15,927 bases of DNA from Lachnospiraceae bacterium (GTDB lineage Bacteria > Bacillota > Clostridia > Lachnospirales > Lachnospiraceae): positions 1-15,927 of the forward strand of contig JAFUXY010000414.1 of the NCBI GenBank assembly GCA_017477005.1. Direction: 5' to 3'. Made by a program: the position numbers and the translations under genes. Under the pieces are notes generated by a model, which did no database searches, had not been told where the DNA came from, and saw only the letters and a list, made by a program, of their open reading frames with translations. Positions 6,249 to 14,143 of this stretch are shown here, piece after piece. Each line of letters opens with the position of its first letter. Positions within the stretch are counted from its first letter, which is position 1.

Positions 6249-6493
6249 AGCCTGGTATTGAGCCATGCAACGATGGATTCTAAGCCTTCGTCGGAGAAGG
6301 AAGCGGTATGGGTGGTCTTCTCTTCATCCGGCGTGTGATCGAAGGCGAAAGGCCCCCGCCAGGCGGTGGCCAGAAATTTCGCTTCTCCATCGATGCTGGT
6401 TTTTTCGATGCGATAGCGCAGGCCAGCGTCGCTTCCGGTAAAGGGAGCTTTTTCGTAGTAGCTCAATGTGAGAAGATGGTTTTTATCGATCAT
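6245..6493 (-). CDS. Conserved small hypothetical protein
   Basis: An 82-aa soluble protein on the - strand, the only one in this window. It starts MIDKNHLLTLSYYEKAPFTG, has RYRIEK near 27-32, an acidic DEEK stretch around 56-59, and ends in an amphipathic helix (LESIVAWLNTRL). I have an impression of similar short proteins in other Clostridia but cannot name a function. Support for its being real comes from a purine-rich GGAAAGGA site (+ strand 6503-6510) about 9 nt before the ATG, an extended -10 upstream, and the lack of any + strand gene over the same bases. Its stop overlaps the yesL-like stop tail to tail by 4 bp. Confidence 0.72.
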   Translation of the reverse strand: MIDKNHLLTLSYYEKAPFTGSDAGLRYRIEKTSIDGEAKFLATAWRGPFAFDHTPDEEKTTHTASFSDEGLESIVAWLNTRL

Positions 6494-6537
6494 AGAAAAA
6501 TGTCCTTTCCTGTTGTGGTAGATGGGTAGATTTCTGT

Positions 6538-6546
6538 ATTATAGCA
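6538..6546 (-). promoter_or_regulatory. Extended -10 promoter of the small - strand gene
   Basis: Read on the - strand this is TGCTATAAT, a perfect TATAAT with a TGn extension. The -35 region 17 bp upstream (TAGAAT) is weak, which an extended -10 can offset. Transcription would start near 6531, about 38 bp ahead of the ATG at 6493. Confidence 0.55.
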
Positions 6547-6561
6547 TGTTTGGTTGGGGGA

Positions 6562-6579
6562 TTCTATAATTCTATAGAA
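6562..6579. promoter_or_regulatory. Inverted repeat with TATAAT ahead of the HD-domain gene
   Basis: TTCTATA (6562-6568) and TATAGAA (6573-6579) form perfect 7-bp arms around ATTC. TATAAT at 6565-6570 is a -10 candidate for the HD-domain gene, though no good -35 is visible. The repeat lies between the divergent - strand promoter and the HD gene, so a bound regulator could affect both. Confidence 0.35.
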
Positions 6580-6590
6580 AGGGGCTATGT

Positions 6591-7115
6591 ATGACGGAGC
6601 TAGAGCAGTTGGACAGGGCGAGGAGTCTGGCCGAAGCAGCACACGCCGGGCAGGTTGACCGGGGAGGAAATCCGTATCAGGAGCATTTGGCGGCTGTGGC
6701 CGGAGGCTGTACGACGATTTGTGAACAGACCGTTGCCTGGCTGCATGATATCGTGGAAGATACAGACGTAGATATCCAGCGATTGAGGGAGGAAGGTTTT
6801 TCTGAAGAAGTCGTGGAGGCGGTCTCCTTGCTGACGAAGCATTACGACGATTCCTTTGATTACAAAACGTACTTGACGGCGATCCGCCGCAATCCGCTGG
6901 CCTGCGCCGTGAAGCTCTCGGATTTGAAGCACAATATGGATACCAGCCGCCTGAAGGAGATTACCGCGGATGATCTGCTTTATCAGGAGAAGTACCGCGT
7001 GAGCGATGCGTTTCTGCGCGGGCAGCTTGCGGAGGATGTGGCGTTTCCCAAGGCTTGGTCGAAGCATAATCATGGACGCAGCCAGGAGCCGAATTTGGGC
7101 GAGCCAACAAGATAA
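6591..7115 (+). CDS. HD-domain protein resembling small (p)ppGpp hydrolases
   Basis: A 174-aa cytosolic protein with the metal-binding HD fold of the RelA/SpoT hydrolase domain and no synthetase or regulatory domains. Visible pieces are AHAGQVDRGGNPYQEH (H18 and H32), WLHDIVEDT (H52 and D53, with E56-D57 at the catalytic ED position), and KLSDLKHN (D111 and N115). These match the order of residues in SpoT/MESH1-type enzymes, which remove pyrophosphate from ppGpp or, for MESH1, dephosphorylate NADPH. The true substrate is not proven, and other HD hydrolases remain possible. AAAGGGG at 6578-6584 is 6 nt before the ATG. The last 25 or so residues are polar and probably disordered. Confidence 0.82.
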   Translation: MTELEQLDRARSLAEAAHAGQVDRGGNPYQEHLAAVAGGCTTICEQTVAWLHDIVEDTDVDIQRLREEGFSEEVVEAVSLLTKHYDDSFDYKTYLTAIRRNPLACAVKLSDLKHNMDTSRLKEITADDLLYQEKYRVSDAFLRGQLAEDVAFPKAWSKHNHGRSQEPNLGEPTR

Positions 7116-7238
7116 TGAGAAAAAATTTGTTTTAGACACTAAAAATTGTGGTCTTTCCTTCGAATATATATGGTAAACCAATTAAATATCAGCATGAAAG
7201 ATGATCGTGCGATATTTTACAGAAGGGAAGTGAGTAAT

Positions 7239-7466
7239 ATGAAAAATTTGAGGATCAAGTTGATGAAACCATACGATGTTCAGGAATTTGTCAATATCGC
7301 CTCGCAGTATGATTTTGATATTGATTTGCGTAGAGGTTCCTGCTATTTGGATGCCAAGTCGTTTATCGGGGTTTTGACGCAGGCGCTTGAACAGGAAATG
7401 TTGGTGATCTGCCATGGCGAGAATGAGGACTTCAATCGGTCGATTCAAAAGTTTGCCGTTGCCTGA
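7239..7466 (+). CDS. HPr-like protein lacking the active-site histidine
   Basis: A 75-aa protein aligning over its length with HPr of the phosphotransferase system. FVNIASQYDFDIDL matches the segment after the active site, KSFIGVLTQALEQEM matches the KSIMGV helix region with its regulatory serine, and the end matches the last helix. At the position of phosphorylatable His15 my alignment places a lysine (K10), so it cannot act as a normal phosphocarrier. The Ser46 counterpart is kept, reminiscent of Crh, which also lacks His15 and works in catabolite repression. A Crh-like role is inference only; CcpA partners are not in the window. The ATG at 7239 is chosen for AAGGGAAG at 7223-7230; longer in-frame extensions lack support. 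Confidence 0.75.
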   Translation: MKNLRIKLMKPYDVQEFVNIASQYDFDIDLRRGSCYLDAKSFIGVLTQALEQEMLVICHGENEDFNRSIQKFAVA

Positions 7467-7478
7467 AAACGGCATTTC
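7454..7478 (+). terminator. Weak hairpin overlapping the HPr-like stop codon
   Basis: TGCCGTT (7454-7460) pairs perfectly with AACGGCA (7468-7474) around a 7-nt loop, followed only by TTTC. The stop codon lies in the loop. With so short a T-run it would end transcription poorly; the stronger hairpin about 50 bp downstream is the better candidate. Confidence 0.35.
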
Positions 7479-7525
7479 AATGTGATTTCAAGAATGAAAA
7501 GTTATATGGATGGACATATACACGC

Positions 7526-7564
7526 AGGGACAGGTGGAAACGGGTTTTCCAAATGTCCTTTTTT
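7526..7564 (+). terminator. Intrinsic terminator before purL
   Basis: The lower stem GGACA (7528-7532) pairs with TGTCC (7554-7558). Two G-A mismatches follow, then the upper stem TGGAAA (7535-7540) pairs with TTTCCA (7546-7551) around a 5-nt loop. Six T follow at 7559-7564. It most likely ends transcripts from the HPr-like gene. A second GGACAT at 7512-7517 can also pair with ATGTCC (7553-7558), so an alternative fold exists. Confidence 0.78.
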
Positions 7565-7574
7565 GTGTTATAAT
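7546..7574 (+). promoter_or_regulatory. Promoter of purL
   Basis: A perfect TATAAT (7569-7574) preceded by TGT forms an extended -10. A fair -35, TTTCCA (7546-7551, four of six matches), lies 17 bp upstream within the terminator's right arm. The expected start near 7581 leaves a leader of about 75 nt. No purine riboswitch or clear PurR box was seen in the leader. Confidence 0.6.
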
Positions 7575-7655
7575 TGGGGGAAGTGCTGCATTTGGCGCTG
7601 AAACGATTTGCTTGAAAGAACCGTTCATACAGAAGAGAAAGAGAGGTTCCTCACA

Positions 7656-10600
7656 GTGGTTAGAAGGGTATATGTGGAGAAAAAGGAGCAATTTGCCGTA
7701 CGTTCCAAGGAATTGTTCGAAGAACTGATCAACTATCTTTCCATAGAAGGAATACAGAGGGTGCGCATTCTGGCCCGCTATGATATGGAAGGCGTTTCAG
7801 ACACGGTATACGAGGCAGCGAAATACACGGTTTTTTCAGAGCCTCCAGTGGATCTGCTCTATGAGGCATGGGAAGGGGCCGTCGAAGAGGCCGAGCAAGG
7901 GCTGTGCCAATTGATTGGGGCAGAAAACGCGAGGATCTTTTCAGTGGCCTACTTGCCGGGACAGTACGATCAGCGGGCGGATTCGGCGGAGCAGTGCCTA
8001 AAGCTATTGAAAGAAGACGAGACACCGGTGATCCGCTCCGCGATCACCTATGTGATTGAAGGCCGAATTTCAGAGGACGATTTTGAGAAGATCAAGAGCT
8101 ACTGTGTCAATCCGGTGGATTCGGAAATTGTATCCGAGCAGATCCCGGATACATTGATACAGCAGTATGAGGAACCCGGGGAGGTCGCCGTCTTCGAGGG
8201 CTTTATCCATATGGATGAGTCTGCGCTGCGTGCCTTGTACGACTCCCTGTCTTTGGCTATGACATTCGCCGATTTCCAGCATATTCAATCGTATTTTAAC
8301 AAGGACGAGCATCGGAATCCGACCATGACTGAGATACGGGTATTGGATACCTATTGGTCGGATCACTGCCGCCATACGACTTTCTCCACTGAGATCAAAG
8401 AGGTGCAATTTGAAGATGGCCGCTATCGCAAAGCCATGGAGGAGGCGCTGAAACGGTATTTGGCAGATTTTGAAGAGATGTATGGTGCGGCGTCAGATGA
8501 AAAATACATTTGTTTAATGGATATGGCTGTGTTGGCCGCCAAGAAGATCAAAAAAGAGGGCGGACTTTCGGATCAGGAGGAGTCGGACGAAATCAACGCT
8601 TGTTCGATCGTCGTTCCGATTGAGGTCGATGGCCGGACCGAGGAATGGCTTTTGAATTTCAAGAATGAGACCCACAATCATCCGACGGAGATTGAACCCT
8701 TCGGCGGCGCAGCTACCTGTTTGGGCGGCGCCATTCGGGATCCCCTTTCAGGTCGTACCTATGTGTATCAGGCGATGCGCGTGACCGGAGCGGCCGACCC
8801 CAGAAAGCCTGTGAGCGAAACCATAGAAGGAAAGCTGCCGCAGAAAAAGATCGTGCGTCAGGCGGCGCTCGGCTATAGCTCTTATGGAAATCAGATCGGA
8901 CTTTCCACAGGCTTTGTGCATGAGATCTACCATCCCAACTATGCGGCAAAACGAATGGAAATTGGCGCTGTGATCGCTGCGGCTCCACGGCGGGCAGTCC
9001 GGCGGGGAAAACCGGTGCCGGGCGACGTGATTATGCTTTTGGGTGGTCGCACCGGTCGGGATGGCATTGGCGGCGCGACTGGCTCTTCCAAGGCGCATGA
9101 CACGAAATCAACCGTCGAGTGCGGGGCGGAGGTTCAGAAGGGAAACCCGCCGACCGAACGCAAGCTGCAGAGGTTGTTCCGCAGGGAGGAGGCCAGCCTT
9201 CTGATCAAAAAATGTAATGATTTTGGCGCCGGTGGCGTATCGGTGGCGATTGGAGAGTTGGCCGACGGTTTGATCGTGGATTTGGATGCTGTTCCAAAGA
9301 AATATCAGGGCTTGGACGGCACAGAACTTGCGATTTCCGAGTCGCAGGAACGCATGGCGGTGGTGGTGGCTCCTTCCGATGCGGAGACGTTTATGCGCTA
9401 CGCAAGGGAAGAGAATCTGGAGGCCACCAAAGTCGCTGAGGTGACAGAAGAGCCAAGGCTGGTGCTGCGGTGGCGAGGCAAGGCGGTAGTCGATCTGTCT
9501 CGGGCGTTTTTGGATACCAATGGCGCCAAGCAGGAGACGACGGTATTTGTAGAAACACCGGATGAAGCCAATGGATATTTTGATAAATGTATCATTAATT
9601 TTGTGGATAATGCACTGAATAAACAGGATATTCGAGAGGCAATGAAGCAGACATTGGGAGACCTCAATGTAGCGGGGCAAAAGGGCCTTGTGGAGCGGTT
9701 CGATGGGACCATCGGAGCGGCCTCTGTGTTGATGCCGCATGGGGGATGGAGGCAGTTGACACCTACGCAGGCTATGGCAGCGAAGCTGCCGGTTGGGACC
9801 GCCGAAAGCAGCGCGGTGTCTTTGATGGCCTATGGTTATGATCCCTATCTTTCAAGCTGGAGCCCCTATCACGGAGCGATATTTGCAATCACAGAATCTA
9901 TTGCTAGAATCGTAGCTATTGGAGGAAATTACAAGAACATTCGATTTTCATTTCAGGAATATTTCGCCCGTATGACAGAGGATCCCAAGCGCTGGGGGCT
10001 TCCATTTGCCGCTCTTTTGGGAGCCTATGATGCCCAGATCCATTTCGGGCTTCCTTCGATTGGCGGCAAGGATTCGATGTCTGGCTCCTTCAATGAATTA
10101 AACGTGCCTCCGACCTTGGTGTCGTTTGCTGTGGATATGGCCGAGGTCGAAGATGTGATCACGCCGGAGCTTAAGGAGCCGGGGAGTCGTTTGCTCCTAC
10201 TGTCCATTCAGCGTGATGCCTACGATGTTGTGGATTATGAAAAAGCAAAATGTACTTTTGATTTTATTCACCGTCTAATACAGGAGCGACGAATTCTTTC
10301 TTCTTATGTGGTGGATGGATATGGTATATTTGCGGCGGCAGCGAAGATGGCTTTTGGAAATGGGCTGGGGGTTCGCTTCACGGAGGATGTGGAGGAGAAA
10401 CGGTTCTTTACCCCTGAGATTGGTTCGATTATGATTGAGGTCGCTCCCCAGGATGCGGACTGGATTCTTTCTGAAATGAAAGCCATAGGATTGGAGGGAG
10501 TGGGTTCTGAAATCGCGGATGTGACAGAAGAGCCGGTATTGTCGTTGGGAAGGGCCAAGTATCCATTGGATGAGGCGATTCGGGATTGGAGCCTGCCTTT

Positions 10601-11543
10601 GGAAACAGTTTTTCCGACGAGAACTTCCAATCAAGAAAGGGATCAACAAGACCAATTTTTGCAGAAAATCGAGTCTCAATACATGAAAAATAATGAAGAT
10701 TTAACAAATAAAACCGTCCTTGTCAGCAAGAATCTTGTTGCAAAGCCCAGGGTGTTCATTCCTGTTTTCCCGGGCACCAATTGTGAGTACGATAGTGCGC
10801 GGAGGTTTGAGCTGGCCGGAGCCGAGACAGAAACCATCGTATTCCGAAATCAGAATGAATCGGATATTCGGGATTCCGCTCTTGCCTTTTCGAAGGCGAT
10901 TTCAAGGGCTCAGATGGTGATGTTTCCAGGCGGTTTTTCAGCGGGAGATGAGCCGGAGGGCAGCGCCAAATTTTTCGCGACGGCCTTCCGCAATTCATTG
11001 ATCCAAGAAGAGATGACACGATTGTTGGAAGAACGAGACGGCCTTGTACTGGGAATTTGCAATGGTTTTCAAGCCTTGATTAAACTAGGGCTTGTACCGT
11101 ATGGCAGGATTCGGGAACAGGAGGCGACCTCGCCCACATTGACCACCAATTCGATCGGTCGCCATGTTTCCAAAATGGCGTATACCAAGATTGTGAATAA
11201 TCATTCCCCGTGGCTGATGGGGGTGGAAAAGGGAGAAGTATTCGCAATAGGCGCTTCTCATGGAGAGGGGCGGTTTGTGGCTGAAGACATCGTCTTGGAG
11301 GAATTGTTTGCGCGGGGACAGGTGGCCACTATGTATACGGATCCGCAGGGAAATGCGTCGATGGAGGATGAAGTGAACATCAACGGTTCCTATGCCTGCA
11401 TCGAAGGAATCACCAGTCCGGATGGCAGAGTGTTCGGGAAAATGTGTCACTCGGAGAGGATTGGAAAGGGATTGATGAAAAATATCTATGGAAACAAGGA
11501 TATGAAGCTCTTCGAATCCGGGGTGCAATATTTTGTAGGATAA
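7656..11543 (+). CDS. purL: Phosphoribosylformylglycinamidine synthase (FGAM synthase), single chain
   Basis: A 1295-aa enzyme for the fourth step of de novo purine synthesis: FGAR, glutamine and ATP give FGAM. The N-terminal PurS-like part and linker are followed by two AIRS-type synthetase halves, with SDHCRHTTF (H237), THNHPTEIEPFGG (H340) and GGKDS in order. A C-terminal class I glutaminase has nucleophile C1135 in GICNGFQ, with H1202 and E1204 in SHGEGRF. All three parts are in one chain, unlike the separate PurS, PurQ and PurL of Bacillus, which fits the large clostridial form. The frame is open from a TTG at 7608, but GTG 7656 (VRRVYVEKK) is preferred from the usual family N-terminus and GAGAGG at 7641-7646. 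A polar AT-rich linker (10670-10740) joins synthetase and glutaminase. No other pur gene is adjacent. Confidence 0.95.
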   Translation: MVRRVYVEKKEQFAVRSKELFEELINYLSIEGIQRVRILARYDMEGVSDTVYEAAKYTVFSEPPVDLLYEAWEGAVEEAEQGLCQLIGAENARIFSVAYLPGQYDQRADSAEQCLKLLKEDETPVIRSAITYVIEGRISEDDFEKIKSYCVNPVDSEIVSEQIPDTLIQQYEEPGEVAVFEGFIHMDESALRALYDSLSLAMTFADFQHIQSYFNKDEHRNPTMTEIRVLDTYWSDHCRHTTFSTEIKEVQFEDGRYRKAMEEALKRYLADFEEMYGAASDEKYICLMDMAVLAAKKIKKEGGLSDQEESDEINACSIVVPIEVDGRTEEWLLNFKNETHNHPTEIEPFGGAATCLGGAIRDPLSGRTYVYQAMRVTGAADPRKPVSETIEGKLPQKKIVRQAALGYSSYGNQIGLSTGFVHEIYHPNYAAKRMEIGAVIAAAPRRAVRRGKPVPGDVIMLLGGRTGRDGIGGATGSSKAHDTKSTVECGAEVQKGNPPTERKLQRLFRREEASLLIKKCNDFGAGGVSVAIGELADGLIVDLDAVPKKYQGLDGTELAISESQERMAVVVAPSDAETFMRYAREENLEATKVAEVTEEPRLVLRWRGKAVVDLSRAFLDTNGAKQETTVFVETPDEANGYFDKCIINFVDNALNKQDIREAMKQTLGDLNVAGQKGLVERFDGTIGAASVLMPHGGWRQLTPTQAMAAKLPVGTAESSAVSLMAYGYDPYLSSWSPYHGAIFAITESIARIVAIGGNYKNIRFSFQEYFARMTEDPKRWGLPFAALLGAYDAQIHFGLPSIGGKDSMSGSFNELNVPPTLVSFAVDMAEVEDVITPELKEPGSRLLLLSIQRDAYDVVDYEKAKCTFDFIHRLIQERRILSSYVVDGYGIFAAAAKMAFGNGLGVRFTEDVEEKRFFTPEIGSIMIEVAPQDADWILSEMKAIGLEGVGSEIADVTEEPVLSLGRAKYPLDEAIRDWSLPLETVFPTRTSNQERDQQDQFLQKIESQYMKNNEDLTNKTVLVSKNLVAKPRVFIPVFPGTNCEYDSARRFELAGAETETIVFRNQNESDIRDSALAFSKAISRAQMVMFPGGFSAGDEPEGSAKFFATAFRNSLIQEEMTRLLEERDGLVLGICNGFQALIKLGLVPYGRIREQEATSPTLTTNSIGRHVSKMAYTKIVNNHSPWLMGVEKGEVFAIGASHGEGRFVAEDIVLEELFARGQVATMYTDPQGNASMEDEVNINGSYACIEGITSPDGRVFGKMCHSERIGKGLMKNIYGNKDMKLFESGVQYFVG

Positions 11544-11652
11544 TGGTCTCGCCAAGGGCTGAGCCGGAAATTCATTTTTGGTTCAACTCTGGATTTGGCA
11601 AAATGAAAGTTTTGATTCCTTGTTCGATTGGGTATCATTGAGGAAAAAGCTA

Positions 11653-14109
11653 TTGAAGAAATTGAATTTTTCAGAATTATTAAATAAAGGCATTATTGTT
11701 TTGGATGGCGCCACCGGTACCAATTTGCAGGAGGCGGGGATGCCGACGGGTGTTTGTCCGGAAGCTTGGATTTTTGACCATCCGCAAGAATTGCTGCGTC
11801 TCCAAAAGGCCTATGTGGAAGCGGGGTCGCAAATTCTGTATGCGCCCACATTCACGGCGAACCGCCTGAAGCTGGCGGAGTTTTCCGAGATAGACCGGCT
11901 CGTGGAGATCAACCGCCGTATGGTGGCGCTGTCTCGAGAAGCAGCGGGCGGAAGGGCCTATGTGGCCGGCGATCTGACCATGACTGGTCGGCAGCTTTCT
12001 CCGGTCGGGGATCTAGGATTTGAAGAACTGGTGGACATCTACAAGGAGCAAGTGGCGGCGATTTTGGAAGAAGGCGTGGATCTTTTTGTCGTAGAGACTA
12101 TGATGAGTCTGGCGGAATGTCGAGCGGCGGTTCTGGCGATCAAAGAGACCTGCGATCTCCCGATCATGGTATCGCTGACATACAATGAAAACGGGCGCAC
12201 GCTGTTCGGAAGCCTCCCGGAGACGACTATGGTGGTGCTGCAGGCGATGGGCGTGGACGTTGTAGGCATCAACTGTGCGGCGGGACCCGAAGCCCTGCTT
12301 CCCGCCATTTCCAGTCTGCGAAAGGTCGCCAAGATTCCAATTCTCGCCAAACCCAATGCGGGGCTTCCGGTGCTTCGAAATGGAAAGACGGTATACGATA
12401 TGACGCCGGAAGCCTTTGCGAGTGCTAAGATTCCTCTGGTCGAAGCGGGTGCCAGTGTGGTAGGAGGCTGCTGTGGGACGACCCCTGCCCATATTCGCGC
12501 CTTGAAGGTGGCTGTGTCCTCTATATCGGTCGAGCCGCCGGATCCGATCTATCGCTCGGTGCTGACATCCGAGAGAAAGAATGTGGTGGTCGATCCGGAC
12601 GGATGCTTTCAGATCATCGGGGAGCGGATCAATCCCACCGGGAAAAAGGCGTTTGCCGAGGAACTTCGCAGCGGAAGGCTGGATATGGCCAAGAGCTTTG
12701 CCAAGGAACAGGAGCGGGACGGAGCGGCGATTCTCGATGTCAATATGGGCACCAACGGCATCGATGAAAAAGAAATGATGGTGCGGGCCATCGAGGAATT
12801 GACGTTTGCGGTCGACCTGCCGCTGTGTATCGACTCGAGCTACACGGAAGTGATCGAAGCGGCGCTGCGGATCTATCCAGGGAGGGCACTGATCAACTCT
12901 ATTTCCGCTGAAAAGGAGAAGCTGCAGAAGCTATTGCCGATCGCAAAGAAATACGGCGCGATGTTCATCCTGCTTCCGTTGTCCGATACCGGTCTTCCAA
13001 AGACAATGGAAGAAAAACATAATAATATCCATACCATATTAAAGGAAGCAGAATCAATAGGAATATCAAAGGATGATTGTATTGTAGATCTCTTGGTTTC
13101 TACCATTGGTGCAGATGCCGCGGCAGCCAAAAAATGCTTTGTGACTGCCGCCTATTGCAAGGAGGAGCTGGGGCTTCCAACGGTCTGTGGCTTGTCGAAT
13201 ATATCTTTCGGGCTGCCGCAGCGGTCATTTGTCAATACGGCGTTTTTGGTGATGGCGTTGTCGGCGGGGCTGACTATGGCGATCGCGAATCCCTCGCAGA
13301 CGCTCATGAAAATTTCGGCCTTGGCCGGAGATATGCTTCTCGACAAGCCGAAGGCGACGGATCATTTTTTGGATATGGTTCCCTCAGAGCCCTTGACGAT
13401 TTTGGCAGAAAGTGAAATAGTAAGGAGGGCAGGAAGTGAACCAAGCGCTCCGGGGCAGCCTGCGAAGGTCTCGCCCGACACAGATGAGGCAGCGCGGCAT
13501 CCGATTATCCGGGCCGTGGTACAAGGGGACGTGGAAGGTATCGTGCCTCTTGTGAAGGCAGAAATTGAACAGGGGACAACGGCATCTGATATACTAAATA
13601 ATTATTTAATAAACGGAATTAATACGGTGGGAGATTATTACGAGAGCGGAAAATATTTCTTGCCACAGTTGATTTCCGGAGCCAACGCCATGAAGGAAGC
13701 AATGGAATACCTCGAGCCCATGCTTTCGGCGGGCGGAGTCGAAGAAAAAGAGTGCATCGTGATCGCAACGGTAGAAGGCGATATCCATGACATAGGGAAA
13801 AACCTTGTCGTACTGATGTTGAAGAATTACGGATACCGTGTGGTTGATTTGGGAAAGGATGTTCCGGCGAAGGAGATCGTGGATAGGGCGAAGGAGGAAC
13901 AAGCGGCGGTGATTGGTCTGTCGGCGCTGATGACGACGACGATGATGCGGATGAAAGAGGTGGTAGAGCTGGCGAGAGCGGATTATCCACAGGCAAAGGT
14001 GGTGATTGGCGGCGCCTGTATTACCGCTGGCTTTGCGAAGGAAATAGGGGCAGACGGATACTCGGAGGATGCAGCAGGCTGTGTTCGACTGGTGAAGGAG
14101 CTGCTATAG
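11653..14109 (+). CDS. metH: Cobalamin-dependent methionine synthase, no reactivation domain
   Basis: An 818-aa enzyme that moves a methyl group from 5-methyltetrahydrofolate via cobalamin to homocysteine. Modules in order are the homocysteine domain (about 1-285, zinc ligands C208 in GINCAAGP and C273-C274 in GGCCGTTP); the folate-binding barrel (about 319-575, starting FQIIGERINPTG); a polar linker (about 590-614); the B12 cap (about 615-690); and the B12 domain (about 697-818) with DIHDIGK, H712 being the cobalt ligand. The C-terminal AdoMet-dependent reactivation domain of E. coli MetH (1227 aa) is absent, as in many Firmicutes, so a separate activation protein is expected elsewhere. TTG 11653 is preferred (GAGGA at 11640-11644, 8 nt ahead; MKKLNFSELL); TTG 11638 is an alternative. 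No B12 or SAM riboswitch was recognised. Confidence 0.93.
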   Translation: MKKLNFSELLNKGIIVLDGATGTNLQEAGMPTGVCPEAWIFDHPQELLRLQKAYVEAGSQILYAPTFTANRLKLAEFSEIDRLVEINRRMVALSREAAGGRAYVAGDLTMTGRQLSPVGDLGFEELVDIYKEQVAAILEEGVDLFVVETMMSLAECRAAVLAIKETCDLPIMVSLTYNENGRTLFGSLPETTMVVLQAMGVDVVGINCAAGPEALLPAISSLRKVAKIPILAKPNAGLPVLRNGKTVYDMTPEAFASAKIPLVEAGASVVGGCCGTTPAHIRALKVAVSSISVEPPDPIYRSVLTSERKNVVVDPDGCFQIIGERINPTGKKAFAEELRSGRLDMAKSFAKEQERDGAAILDVNMGTNGIDEKEMMVRAIEELTFAVDLPLCIDSSYTEVIEAALRIYPGRALINSISAEKEKLQKLLPIAKKYGAMFILLPLSDTGLPKTMEEKHNNIHTILKEAESIGISKDDCIVDLLVSTIGADAAAAKKCFVTAAYCKEELGLPTVCGLSNISFGLPQRSFVNTAFLVMALSAGLTMAIANPSQTLMKISALAGDMLLDKPKATDHFLDMVPSEPLTILAESEIVRRAGSEPSAPGQPAKVSPDTDEAARHPIIRAVVQGDVEGIVPLVKAEIEQGTTASDILNNYLINGINTVGDYYESGKYFLPQLISGANAMKEAMEYLEPMLSAGGVEEKECIVIATVEGDIHDIGKNLVVLMLKNYGYRVVDLGKDVPAKEIVDRAKEEQAAVIGLSALMTTTMMRMKEVVELARADYPQAKVVIGGACITAGFAKEIGADGYSEDAAGCVRLVKELL

Positions 14110-14143
14110 TGCCGAATATGTATAGCTAAAAGGAGATTTTATT

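Noticed and set aside
7130..7144. AT-rich palindrome TTTTAG-ACA-CTAAAA after the HD-domain gene
   Set aside because: Too AT-rich and short to be a convincing terminator or operator.
7146..7238. N-terminal extension of the HPr-like protein from a TTG at 7146
   Set aside because: It adds 31 residues unlike HPr and lacks a good ribosome site, while ATG 7239 has one.
7575..7655. Purine riboswitch or PurR box ahead of purL
   Set aside because: No conserved purine aptamer core and no proper PurR box could be found in the leader.
11544..11580. Terminator between purL and metH
   Set aside because: Only a 3-4 bp GGCT/AGCC stem precedes the T-run, so it is too weak; read-through is possible.
11544..11652. 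SAM, cobalamin or T-box leader ahead of metH
   Set aside because: The 109-bp gap is too short for a cobalamin riboswitch, and no B12 box, SAM core or T-box motif is seen.
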